The notes beneath the pieces are model-generated. The model ran no database searches. It saw only the letters and a list, made by a program, of their open reading frames with translations, and had not been told where the DNA came from. Below are positions 15,765-23,650 of a stretch of DNA of 28,015 nt, piece after piece. The stretch is from CAYQQJ01 sp964515945. GTDB taxonomy: Bacteria > Pseudomonadota > Gammaproteobacteria > Pseudomonadales > Cellvibrionaceae. The translations under genes were made by a program, and so were the position numbers. Position 1 is the first letter of the stretch; each line of letters begins with the position of its first letter. The stretch is from NCBI GenBank assembly GCA_964515945.1, contig CAZEWY010000022.1:1-28015 (forward strand), read 5' to 3'.

Positions 15765-18029
15765 TTAGTGCTGCATTATTCGCGGCTTGATCAGACGCGA
15801 CAGGCCCGCCTGTTCAAAGGCGGTTTGCAGGCAGCGATCAATAGCGGCGGCATCTGAAAGCACCATCACCTCCGCCAGCAGGTCCTCGGCCTGCTGCAGT
15901 GTAACGCTGCGCACCACGGCCTTCACTTTCAGAAGGTTGGTGGCGTTCATGGAGAGGACGTCGTAGCCCATCGCCATGAGCAACAGGGCCGCGCCAGGGT
16001 CACCGGCCAATTCGCCACAGATACCCACGGAGACGCCTTCGGCGTGACCATCCACAACCACCTGCTGCAAGGCACGCAGCACCGAGGGGTGCAGTGAGTG
16101 ATACAGGTCGGCAACCCGCGCGTTGTTGCGGTCCACGGCCAGAATATATTGCGTCAGGTCATTGCTGCCCACGGACAGAAAATCCACCCGCGCCGCCAGT
16201 TCCCGTGCCTGATAAACCGCGGACGGCACCTCGACCATCACGCCTATGGGCGGCATGGCAATCTGGAGTCCCTCTTCGAGCAATTCATTGTAGGCCCGAT
16301 AGATCAGCATTTGCGCGACTTCCAGCTCCGGCACGCTGGATATCATGGGCAGCATAATGCGCAGATTATCCAGGCCCTCGCTGGCCTTGAGCATGGCACG
16401 CACCTGCACCAGGAAAATTTCCGGGTGGTCCAGGGTGACGCGAATGCCGCGCCAGCCAAGGAAGGGGTTGTCTTCGGAAATCGGGAAATAAGGCAGCGAC
16501 TTATCACCGCCAATATCCAGCGTGCGCATGGTCACCGTATGAGGCGCAAAGGCTTCCAGCTGTTCTCTATAGGTAATGCGCTGCTCCTCTTCACTGGGAA
16601 AACGGTCGCGCATCATGAAGGGAACTTCGGTGCGGTAGAGGCCGACGCCCTCGGCGCCCCGCTCCAGGCTGAGCATGGCGTCGATCATCAAGCCGGTATT
16701 TACCCACAGGGCAACCCGATGGTTATCGAGTGTTTCACAGGGCAGATCCTTATTGCTTTCCAGCCCCTCGACCATCTGCCGGTCTTCTTCGGCGATTTCC
16801 CGGTAGCGTTCACACAGCTCTTCCGTCGGGTCACTGATGACCGTACCGTGGTAGCCGTCGACAATCATGGCCCGGCCATCCAGCTGAGTGAAAGGCAGAT
16901 CCACCGCGCCCATGACCGTGGGTATACCCATGGAGCGCGCGAGAATGGCGACGTGGGAGTTGCTGGAGCCGCGAATGGAGACCAGACCCACCAACTTGCC
17001 GTGAGGGATTTCCCCCAGCACCGACGCGGTCAGCTCTTCGCCGATCAGGATAGTATTGTCATGGAACTGGCGTTCCTTGTGGGCCGATTGCTGCAAATAG
17101 GCAAGCACACGACTACCCAGATCCCGCACATCAGAGGCGCGCTCGCGGAAGTAGGAATCCTGCATCTTGTTGAAGTTCTTGATGTGTTCGCCTATCACCT
17201 CGCTCCAGGCGTATGACGCCGCCAGTCCCTCGCGAATACGCGCGGTTACTTCCCGACCCAGCACCGCGTCGTTGAGCATGCCCAGATAGGCGTCGAACAG
17301 CGCCTGTTCTTCCTCGGCCAAATGCGTTTCAAGCTCCAGCCCCAACTTCTTCACGTCTTTACGGACGGCGGTAAGGCAGCGCTGAAAGAACAACAACTCC
17401 TCTTCCACATCGTCACAGGTTGCGTAGGGAACAGAATTGAGATCCGCCAGGGGCGAGACCACTCGCGCAACACCTATGGCAACACCGGGCGCACCGGCCA
17501 CGCCGGAAAACTTCGCCTGGGACACCCGCCCTTCCATGGCGAAGAGCATGCCCGTGGCCTCCGCATGGGCAATGACACCCGCCAACTGCGCGGACATAGT
17601 CACCAGGAAAGCCTCTTCGCCCTCGTCGAATCGTCGCCGCTCACCCTGCTGCACAATCAGCACGCCGAGTACCTTGCGCTGGTGAATAACCGGCACACCC
17701 AGAAAGGAACTGAAGCGCTCCTCACCGGTTTCGGGAAAATACTGGAATTTGGGGTGGGATTCGGCGCGGTCCAGGTTAATGGGCTCCTCGCGCGCCGCCA
17801 CCAGACCCACCAGACCCTCATTGGCCGCCAGCCGCACATGCCCAACCGCGGACTGGTTCAAACCATCGGTCGCCATCAGTACATAAGCGCCGTCGCCGTC
17901 GCGCAGGTAGATGGAACAGACTTCAGTCACCATGGCCGACTTGACCCGGGACACAATAATGTTGAGCGCCGAGGTGAGATCCCGGGCGGAGTTGACCTCC
18001 TGAACTATGCTACGCAGCGAGTTCAGCAT
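15765..18029 (-). CDS. ptsP: nitrogen-PTS enzyme I (phosphoenolpyruvate-protein phosphotransferase PtsP)
   Basis: EI-Ntr takes phosphate from phosphoenolpyruvate and passes it to NPr and then EIIA-Ntr, a regulatory relay responding to nitrogen and potassium state. The 754 residues start with a GAF sensor domain (about 1-155). The PEP-utilising N-terminal domain and the phospho-carrier segment follow, with the active histidine H359 in GSSNSHVAILARSMG. The TIM-barrel PEP-binding domain comes next (GLYRTEVPFM, GGDKSLPY, and the active cysteine in GICGELAGD). Its start overlaps the rppH stop by 7 bp, a linkage conserved from E. coli to Pseudomonas, so the two are translationally coupled. Confidence 0.97.
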   Translation of the reverse strand: MLNSLRSIVQEVNSARDLTSALNIIVSRVKSAMVTEVCSIYLRDGDGAYVLMATDGLNQSAVGHVRLAANEGLVGLVAAREEPINLDRAESHPKFQYFPETGEERFSSFLGVPVIHQRKVLGVLIVQQGERRRFDEGEEAFLVTMSAQLAGVIAHAEATGMLFAMEGRVSQAKFSGVAGAPGVAIGVARVVSPLADLNSVPYATCDDVEEELLFFQRCLTAVRKDVKKLGLELETHLAEEEQALFDAYLGMLNDAVLGREVTARIREGLAASYAWSEVIGEHIKNFNKMQDSYFRERASDVRDLGSRVLAYLQQSAHKERQFHDNTILIGEELTASVLGEIPHGKLVGLVSIRGSSNSHVAILARSMGIPTVMGAVDLPFTQLDGRAMIVDGYHGTVISDPTEELCERYREIAEEDRQMVEGLESNKDLPCETLDNHRVALWVNTGLMIDAMLSLERGAEGVGLYRTEVPFMMRDRFPSEEEQRITYREQLEAFAPHTVTMRTLDIGGDKSLPYFPISEDNPFLGWRGIRVTLDHPEIFLVQVRAMLKASEGLDNLRIMLPMISSVPELEVAQMLIYRAYNELLEEGLQIAMPPIGVMVEVPSAVYQARELAARVDFLSVGSNDLTQYILAVDRNNARVADLYHSLHPSVLRALQQVVVDGHAEGVSVGICGELAGDPGAALLLMAMGYDVLSMNATNLLKVKAVVRSVTLQQAEDLLAEVMVLSDAAAIDRCLQTAFEQAGLSRLIKPRIMQH

Positions 18030-18538
18030 GCGCCAAGACTCCCATTTTGCTCCGCGGCCATTTCGAAACGGGAATGGGTAAAGGACAGCTCCTTGAGGGC
18101 GCGGCGATAGACCTCGCGTTTGAAGGTGACAACCTTGGTGAGGGGATACCAGAAGCCGACCCAGCGCCAGTCATCGAATTCGACCGGGCCGCCATTGTCG
18201 AGACAAATGCTGTCATCTCCATTGAGCAACTGCAACAGGAACCATTTCTGTTTCTGCCCAATGCAAACAGGCTCCTGCTGGCGTACCAGGCGTCTGGGCA
18301 AACGGTAGCGCAGCCAGCCGCGGGTAACGGCCAGGATTCTCACGTCTTCAGGCGCCAGCCCGACCTCTTCGTGCAGTTCGCGGAAGAGTGCGGTCTCCGG
18401 GTCCTCATCGCGCTTGATGCCGCCCTGGGGAAACTGCCAAGCGTCCTGCCCACCCACACGACGAGCCCACAGAACACGGCCCTCGGCGTTGGTCAAAACG
18501 ATTCCCACATTGGGGCGAAACCCGTCAGTATCTATCAC
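18023..18538 (-). CDS. rppH: RNA 5'-pyrophosphohydrolase
   Basis: Removes pyrophosphate from the 5' end of mRNAs, which opens them to RNase E decay. The 171-residue protein carries a complete Nudix box at 39-61 (GX5EX7REUXEEXGU, ending RELHEEVGL). It also has the RppH-typical opening MIDTDGFRPNVGIVL and the GGQDAWQFPQGG segment. Length and start agree with the family. It overlaps ptsP by 7 bp downstream. Upstream it faces the HAD phosphatase gene across a 204-bp divergent region, the same neighbourhood as in Pseudomonas. Confidence 0.96.
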   Translation of the reverse strand: MIDTDGFRPNVGIVLTNAEGRVLWARRVGGQDAWQFPQGGIKRDEDPETALFRELHEEVGLAPEDVRILAVTRGWLRYRLPRRLVRQQEPVCIGQKQKWFLLQLLNGDDSICLDNGGPVEFDDWRWVGFWYPLTKVVTFKREVYRRALKELSFTHSRFEMAAEQNGSLGAC

Positions 18539-18557
18539 TCGAGCCTCTCCACGATCT

Positions 18558-18606
18558 TGTTATAATGCTTCAACGTGGCTCACTCAATAACAAGCCGGTG
18601 AGCCAC
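18558..18606. promoter_or_regulatory. divergent promoter region with 9-bp inverted repeat
   Basis: On the plus strand TGTTATAAT (18558-18566) is a perfect extended -10. On the minus strand a -35 TTGAGT and a -10 TATAAC, 17 bp apart, would serve rppH. A perfect inverted repeat GTGGCTCAC (18575-18583) / GTGAGCCAC (18598-18606) overlaps the rppH -35 and would fold at the very start of a plus-strand transcript. Operator or mRNA hairpin are both possible. Confidence 0.45.
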
Positions 18607-18742
18607 CATTCAACTATTGTTTCACAATTTGCCGGAATCCAGCAATTTCATGTCGGATGCTTCTCGGCCCCCTCCCGATACGCCTGTTCGTATACACTGG
18701 CTGATCCGGCGGGGCCGGCAATTAACTACCTCGGAGTCGCGC

Positions 18743-19399
18743 TTGAGCCTTGCCATATTTGATCTGGACAACACCTTGATAGCGGGCGACAGCGACCACT
18801 GCTGGGGCGAATTTCTGGTGGAACAGCAAATTGTCGACTCCGACAAATTCAAACAGGCCAATGATCGCTTCTATCAGGATTACCAGAGCGGCGATCTGGA
18901 CATAGAAGCCTATCTGACATTCGCCCTGGAGCCCCTGACCCGCTTCACCATGCCAGAACTGGACGAATTACACCAAATATTTATGCAGGAAAAAATTCAT
19001 CCCCTGCATCTGCCGAAAGCGGCGGCGCTGATTGACAAGCACCGACAAGCAGGCGATACCCTGTTGATCATCACCGCCACCAACAGTTTTATTACCCGCC
19101 CCATCGCCGATTGGCTGGGAGTGGAAAACCTGCTGGCCTGCGACCCGGAAATTATTGACGGCCGTTACAGCGGCCGAACCGTCAATACGCCCTGCTTTCA
19201 GCACGGCAAGGTCACCCGCCTGCAGGAATGGCTGCGCACTGCCAACACCAGCCTGGAGGACAGTTATTTTTACAGCGACTCCGCCAATGATATTCCGTTG
19301 CTGGAGGCGGTTACCTATCCCAACGCCGTCGATCCTTGCCCCCGCCTACGGCAGCACGCACAGCGGCAGGGCTGGCCCATTATCAGCCTGCGCGATTAA
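18743..19399 (+). CDS. HAD-superfamily phosphatase (SerB-like)
   Basis: A 218-residue haloacid-dehalogenase fold phosphatase. Motif I DLDNT has the nucleophile D7 and the acid D9. Motif II is ITAT (Thr111), the motif III lysine is in GKVTRL, and motif IV is DSANDIPLL. I chose the TTG start at 18743 because GGAG lies 6 bp upstream and the resulting start, SLAIFDLDNTL, lines up with the Pseudomonas homologue next to rppH. The frame is open further up (ATG at 18650, TTG at 18617), but those residues are Pro/Arg-rich and unlike the family. The close of the protein, GWPIISLRD, also fits that subfamily. The substrate is unknown. Confidence 0.88.
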   Translation: MSLAIFDLDNTLIAGDSDHCWGEFLVEQQIVDSDKFKQANDRFYQDYQSGDLDIEAYLTFALEPLTRFTMPELDELHQIFMQEKIHPLHLPKAAALIDKHRQAGDTLLIITATNSFITRPIADWLGVENLLACDPEIIDGRYSGRTVNTPCFQHGKVTRLQEWLRTANTSLEDSYFYSDSANDIPLLEAVTYPNAVDPCPRLRQHAQRQGWPIISLRD

Positions 19400-19430
19400 C
19401 CTGAAGGAACTATACCCAAGGAATCTACCC

Positions 19431-20705
19431 ATGGCCCGTTCACATTTTCGCAAACCCGCCGCGCTTGCACAGTTCACTGTCATAGCCCTGGCCTCACTGC
19501 TCTTTGGTTGCGACAGGGAACCCGAGACCGTCGCCGACAAACCAAAACTGGTAACGGCACAGTTGAGCGAGGCGCAAAAAAAACAGCTGTCGGAAAATAC
19601 ACGGGCGGCCTGGCATCTGGCTGAGGAGCCGATCAGTCGCACCCTCGACAGTGCGCGTCAGTTGCAAGTTGCTGTCAAAAACCTGCTCGGGCAGCCTTCC
19701 GCCGCGACTCTTACTCAGGCCCAGGAGCAATGGCAGAAGACTGCGCTGGCCTACCAGCCTCTGCGGCTCTATAAGCATTTGGCCGAAATTCAGCCGGACC
19801 AGTTCAGCGGGCTGCGGCAACTCACCTTCGACATTGGCGCACAGCCAATTCAGCCCGGCTATCTGGACAGTGTCGGTCCCTACGCCTGGTCGGGGCTGGT
19901 ACACGACATCAGCCTGCCTCTCAGCTCCGAAGCACTCCGCGAACAACATGGCATGACCAGCGCGGAGGACGCCAGCCTGGGGCTGTTCGCAATGCAATTC
20001 ATGCTGTTCGGCCTCGGCGATGAACAGCCGCGTCAGGCGACGGACTACCAGGCTCAACAACAACTGAGCGCCGCCGATCGGGAGCAGGGATTTACCAAGG
20101 TTGCGGAGCTGCCACAGAACCGGCGACGACAACTGCTACTGCTGCAAAGCCGCCTGCTGGTCGAGGATCTGCAACGTTTGCACAGCCTCTGGCAACCGGA
20201 CGCCGAGGATTCCTGGTACAGGGTTTACATGAGCTATTCCGCTCTGCAAAGACGAGCCCTGCTGTTGCGCAGTGTGGAGATGGAACTCAGGGAACACCTG
20301 GCGCAATTGATGCCTGCCGCGACCGCGGAAGTGCCAGGAGCGAGTCCGACGGAAGGCGAGGTTGACGCCGAGGCCGAAACGACAGAAGTGCCGGATGTTT
20401 CACCATCCCCGATGCTGGTTGCCGACATGGCGCCAGAGGCGTTTCTGGCCGCCCGCCTCGACTACATGGGCAAGCTGCTGAAAACCCTTGAGGTTGACGA
20501 GGCCCTGCTACAGACCCTGCAACAGGCTCTGGTCCGGATGCAGCCGCGGCAGGCGGAACCCTCTGAGGAGGCGGAATCGAAAACGCTGGCCGACCTGCTC
20601 GGCAAAACCATGGAACTATTGCAGGTCGCGCAGCAGGCCTACAGGGATGACAGCGCCGACGACTCAACTAATCCCCCGGGTCAAGTGACTGGCGACAAGC
20701 AATAA
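19431..20705 (+). CDS. imelysin-like lipoprotein with degenerate motif
   Basis: A 424-residue exported lipoprotein. The signal peptide ends in a lipobox LFGC with the lipidated Cys at 27. The next about 200 residues resemble the imelysin (M75) fold, a helical periplasmic family linked to iron uptake: a repeating helix pattern, then GYLDSVGPYAWSGL, then SLGLFAMQFMLFG. The family motif GxHxxE should lie in that last segment but reads G184-L-F186-A-M-Q189, so both putative metal ligands are missing. A Pro/Glu/Thr/Ser-rich linker (about 300-330) precedes another helical segment. The ATG has AAGGA 8 bp upstream and follows the HAD gene by 31 bp. The imelysin assignment is by pattern only and is moderate. 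Confidence 0.65.
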   Translation: MARSHFRKPAALAQFTVIALASLLFGCDREPETVADKPKLVTAQLSEAQKKQLSENTRAAWHLAEEPISRTLDSARQLQVAVKNLLGQPSAATLTQAQEQWQKTALAYQPLRLYKHLAEIQPDQFSGLRQLTFDIGAQPIQPGYLDSVGPYAWSGLVHDISLPLSSEALREQHGMTSAEDASLGLFAMQFMLFGLGDEQPRQATDYQAQQQLSAADREQGFTKVAELPQNRRRQLLLLQSRLLVEDLQRLHSLWQPDAEDSWYRVYMSYSALQRRALLLRSVEMELREHLAQLMPAATAEVPGASPTEGEVDAEAETTEVPDVSPSPMLVADMAPEAFLAARLDYMGKLLKTLEVDEALLQTLQQALVRMQPRQAEPSEEAESKTLADLLGKTMELLQVAQQAYRDDSADDSTNPPGQVTGDKQ

Positions 20706-21868
20706 AACTGCGCTTTCAGGTATTCGGTTTCCGGAATCGCCGGGTGAACCGGGTGGTCTGGCGCCTGGCCGCCGCGCCAGATAAGTTGCGCCTGGCGATC
20801 CAGATGCCGCGCCGCACCGCGCACAATTTCCGTCAGGCCCTCATTGCTCAGCGGCATCGAACAGGAGGCCGATACCAGTAACCCCTGCTGATTGAGCAGG
20901 CGTATAGCCAGCTCATTCAGGTGTCGGTAAGCCGCTTCGCCAGCGCGCTGGTCCTTGCGCTTTTTGATAAAGGCGGGCGGATCCAGCACCACCACATCGA
21001 ATTTTTCACCCTCGGCGATCATCTGCTTCAACACTGCGATGGCCTTGCCTTGTACGCCGCTGACTTTGTCCGCAACCTCATTGAGCGCGGTATTGCGCTG
21101 CAACCACTCCAGGGCTTGCTCGGAGGCATCAATGCAAGTCACCGCCGATGCGCCGGCCACGGCAGCCTGAATACCCCAGCCACCGGCATACGAAAAGACA
21201 TCCAGCACCCGCTTGCCTTTGACCAGTTGCTGCAAATAGGCGCGATTCAGGCGATGGTCATAGAACCAGCCGGTTTTCTGTCCCTCCTGGGCCGGCACCT
21301 GAAACCGGCAGCCATTCTCCCGCACTTCCAGCCACTCAGGCACTTCACCGATCAGCTCCACTTTGTTTTCCAGCCCCTCCAGCTCGCGGGCGCCGTGATT
21401 GTTGCGCAGCACAATGCCCACCGGAGACAGCAGCTTTTGCAGGCTCTGCACAATATCGTCCTTCAGCAATTCCATACCCGCCGAGGCTGTCTGCACCACC
21501 AGTTGATCCCCGAAACGGTCCACCACCAGGCCCGGCAGGAAATCGGAATCGCCATAGATGAGTCGATAATAAGGTTGGTCGAAACACTGCTCGCGTAACG
21601 CCAGCGCCTGCTTGATGCGGCGCGCCAGTAATGCCTTGTCCAGCTCACCCTTGCGGCTGACCAGACGACCGCAAATAAGGCTGTTGGGGTTGACCATGGC
21701 CACCCCCAGCGGCTGCCCGGACGCCGTGAGAATATCCACCTGCTGCCCCGCTGGCAGAGTCTTCAGTGGCGTTTTGTCCACGTTGACTTCATTGGAATAG
21801 ATCCACAGATGACCCTTTTTCAGGCGGCGATCGGCGTTCTTGTGGAGTATCAACTGGGGCAGGTTCAT
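20681..21868 (-). CDS. rlmI: 23S rRNA m5C methyltransferase, RlmI-like
   Basis: A class I SAM-dependent methyltransferase with an N-terminal PUA RNA-binding domain (about 1-80). The 395 residues match E. coli RlmI (396), which methylates C1962 of 23S rRNA. Visible motifs are VLDVFSYAGGWGIQA (SAM motif I), the DPPAF motif IV in VVLDPPAFIKKRK, and SASCSMPLS carrying the conserved cysteine. I chose the ATG at 21868 because MNLPQLILHKN matches the family opening and AGGA lies 7 bp upstream. The frame runs 45 codons further up, but that part is unlike any start. Its 3' end overlaps the convergent lipoprotein gene by 25 bp. Confidence 0.9.
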   Translation of the reverse strand: MNLPQLILHKNADRRLKKGHLWIYSNEVNVDKTPLKTLPAGQQVDILTASGQPLGVAMVNPNSLICGRLVSRKGELDKALLARRIKQALALREQCFDQPYYRLIYGDSDFLPGLVVDRFGDQLVVQTASAGMELLKDDIVQSLQKLLSPVGIVLRNNHGARELEGLENKVELIGEVPEWLEVRENGCRFQVPAQEGQKTGWFYDHRLNRAYLQQLVKGKRVLDVFSYAGGWGIQAAVAGASAVTCIDASEQALEWLQRNTALNEVADKVSGVQGKAIAVLKQMIAEGEKFDVVVLDPPAFIKKRKDQRAGEAAYRHLNELAIRLLNQQGLLVSASCSMPLSNEGLTEIVRGAARHLDRQAQLIWRGGQAPDHPVHPAIPETEYLKAQFYCLSPVT

Positions 21869-21910
21869 AGGGTGTCCTGGATGCGGGAATGGATGGAGCA
21901 AAGGGAGGAA

Positions 21911-21939
21911 GCTATCCGAGGCCTTGCGCTTCGGATAGC
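21911..21939. repeat. 9-bp stem-loop between gcvH and rlmI
   Basis: GCTATCCGA and TCGGATAGC pair perfectly around an 11-nt loop. On the plus strand CTTTTATT follows, but both flanking genes are on the minus strand, where no U-run follows. It may attenuate or end gcvH transcription imperfectly. Confidence 0.5.
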
Positions 21940-21956
21940 CTTTTATTGTGCAGGAG

Positions 21957-22346
21957 TCAGTCTTCTTCGACTGCCGCGCGATAGGCGTCGGCGTCCATGG
22001 CATTGTCCAGCTCGGACAGTTCGGTGGGCTTCACCTTGAAAAACCAGCCGTCGTCATAAGGCGACGCATTCACCGTTTCCGGCGCATCCTCCAGGGCCTC
22101 GTTGACGGCTATCACTTCGCCGGAAATGGGCGAATAGATATCCGAGGCGGCTTTGACGGACTCCACCACACCGGTTTCGGTATTGGCGGTCACTTCACTG
22201 CCAACTTCCGGCGTTTCCACAAAAACCACATCGCCCAAGGCTTCCTGCGCGTGGTCGGTAATACCCACGGTCACGGTACCGTCGCTTTCCACGCGCGCCC
22301 ACTCGTGGCTCGCCAGATACTTCAACTCCGCTCGAATCTCGCTCAT
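21957..22346 (-). CDS. gcvH: glycine cleavage system H protein
   Basis: The lipoyl carrier of the glycine cleavage complex. It shuttles the aminomethyl group from P protein to T protein. It has 129 residues, the same as E. coli GcvH. The lipoylation lysine is K65 in ESVKAASDIY, followed by SPISGEVIAVN. The start at 22346 (MSEIRAELKY) has AAGGA 8 bp upstream. The frame stays open much further, into gcvT, but that part is a shadow of gcvT and of a repeat. gcvT is 65 bp upstream. The P protein gene (gcvP) is not in the window. Confidence 0.97.
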   Translation of the reverse strand: MSEIRAELKYLASHEWARVESDGTVTVGITDHAQEALGDVVFVETPEVGSEVTANTETGVVESVKAASDIYSPISGEVIAVNEALEDAPETVNASPYDDGWFFKVKPTELSELDNAMDADAYRAAVEED

Positions 22347-22385
22347 AGTTTTGTTCCTTGAATTTTTATACCGAACTTTGGCTTT

Positions 22386-22440
22386 GGTGGGCGGAACCCA
22401 CCCTACATTTTTTAGCTTGCAGCTTGAGGCTTGCAGCTCA
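22386..22440. repeat. composite repeat: GGTGGG hairpin plus AGCTGCAAGC direct repeats
   Basis: GGTGGG/CCCACC (22386-22402, 5-nt loop) is the small hairpin that reads GTAGGGTGGGTTCC on the minus strand, a form I recognise as common between genes. Next to it the 10-mer AGCTGCAAGC (minus strand) occurs twice with a 14-bp period at about 22415-22438. The second part lies inside the gcvT frame and encodes its last residues, so the element straddles the gcvT stop codon. Confidence 0.65.
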
Positions 22441-23557
22441 AAGCTTTCCCATTCCTCACAAACACCGGCTTCACCACCTTCACATCCACCGGCTTGTTGC
22501 GCAATAGCACCTGACACTGTGCGCCAATATTCACCGGTACCCTGGCCAGGGCGATGGAATAGCCGAGGGTTGGTGAGAAAGTACCACTGGTAATTATCCC
22601 CCGCAAATCGCTGCCGGGCACCAGCACTTCCTGGTCCGCGCGCAAAACGCCCCGACTTTCCAGTACCAGGCCCACGAGTTTTTGAGCAATACCCTTCGCC
22701 CTCTCCCCTTCCAGGGCAGCACGGCCGATAAAGTTGCGTTCTGAAGGCTCCCAGGCGACAGTCCAGCCCATGTTGGCCACCAGCGGTGAAGTATCCTCGT
22801 CCATCTCGTGGCCATAGAGGTTCATGCCGGCTTCGAGGCGCAAGGTATCCCGCGCGCCGAGTCCGCAGGGCGCCACACCCGCTGCTGCCAACCGCCGCCA
22901 CAGAGGTTCGGCCTGGTCAGCGGGCAAAATGATTTCGTAGCCGTCCTCGCCAGTGTAGCCGGTGCGGCCGACAAACCAGTCCCGCTGGGCGCCGCCGAGT
23001 TCCGCCGCGGCAAATACCGGCAGGTTTTGGAGGTTGTTCAGGTTTTCGGCTTCAATGCAATCGTGAAGGCGCTGCCGCGCCTGGGGACCCTGCACGGCAA
23101 TCATGGCGAGATCGGCGCGCTCTTGCAGGTCCACGTCAAAAGATTCGGCACATCTGGCCATCCAGTCCAGATCCTTCTGCCGGGTCGCGCAGTTGACCAC
23201 CAGCCGATAACCGGGATCACGGCGGTAAACAATCAGGTCATCAATGACACCACCGCGCTCGTTGAGCATGCCGCTGTAGAGCGCTTTGCCGTCCGACTGT
23301 AATTTGTTGACATCGTTGGCCAACAGATATTGCAAATAGGCCTTGGCATCCTGGCCAGCCAGATCCACCACTGTCATGTGCGACACATCGAACATTCCCG
23401 CCGCACGGCGCACCTGATGATGTTCTTCGATCTGGGAACCGTAGTTCACCGGCATCAGCCAGCCGCCGAAATCGACCATTTTGCCGCCCATTTCGCGATG
23501 CAGGTCCACCAGGGGAGTTTCCAGCAGCACGGAGTTTTCTATCGAATCTTGCGACAT
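22412..23557 (-). CDS. gcvT: glycine cleavage system T protein (aminomethyltransferase)
   Basis: Transfers the methylene unit from the H-protein-bound intermediate to tetrahydrofolate and releases ammonia. With the start at MSQDS (23557) it has 381 residues. An in-frame ATG 14 codons earlier (23599) is possible, but it lies in a small hairpin. Neither start has a clear ribosome site. Family segments are KMVDFGGWLMPVNYGSQ, RRAAGMFDVSHM, GYTGEDGYEI and TSPLVANMGW. The protein should end near FVRNGKA; the additional C-terminal LSCKPQAAS is encoded by an intergenic-type repeat. It precedes gcvH. Supplying methylene-folate connects it in function with thyA and folA. Confidence 0.93.
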   Translation of the reverse strand: MSQDSIENSVLLETPLVDLHREMGGKMVDFGGWLMPVNYGSQIEEHHQVRRAAGMFDVSHMTVVDLAGQDAKAYLQYLLANDVNKLQSDGKALYSGMLNERGGVIDDLIVYRRDPGYRLVVNCATRQKDLDWMARCAESFDVDLQERADLAMIAVQGPQARQRLHDCIEAENLNNLQNLPVFAAAELGGAQRDWFVGRTGYTGEDGYEIILPADQAEPLWRRLAAAGVAPCGLGARDTLRLEAGMNLYGHEMDEDTSPLVANMGWTVAWEPSERNFIGRAALEGERAKGIAQKLVGLVLESRGVLRADQEVLVPGSDLRGIITSGTFSPTLGYSIALARVPVNIGAQCQVLLRNKPVDVKVVKPVFVRNGKALSCKPQAAS

Positions 23558-23596
23558 AATCGGGGCCAGCGTCAGTGAACTTGGATTTTGGAGGTG

Positions 23597-23650
23597 CATC
23601 GGCCATGCCGATGAGGCGCGTATTTTAACTGAGGTAGAAAGGATTATCGA
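23597..23650 (-). promoter_or_regulatory. candidate gcvT promoter and leader hairpin
   Basis: On the minus strand a weak -35 TCGATA (23645-23650) and a -10 TAAAAT (23622-23627) are 17 bp apart at the very end of fbpB. The predicted transcript would begin near 23615 with the hairpin CATCGGC / GCCGATG (23597-23613). The gap is far too small for a glycine riboswitch. Confidence 0.35.

Noticed and set aside
16098..17216. Open plus-strand frame of 372 codons opposite ptsP
   Set aside because: It is antisense to a complete, motif-rich ptsP; its His/Gln-rich composition is typical of a shadow frame in a GC-rich gene.
22347..22901. Long upstream extension of the gcvH frame
   Set aside because: It is gcvT read in the wrong frame plus the intergenic repeat; gcvH starts at 22346 with its own ribosome site and normal length.
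23558..23643. Glycine riboswitch before gcvT
   Set aside because: Only 86 bases lie between fbpB and the chosen gcvT start and no tandem aptamer-like pattern is seen.
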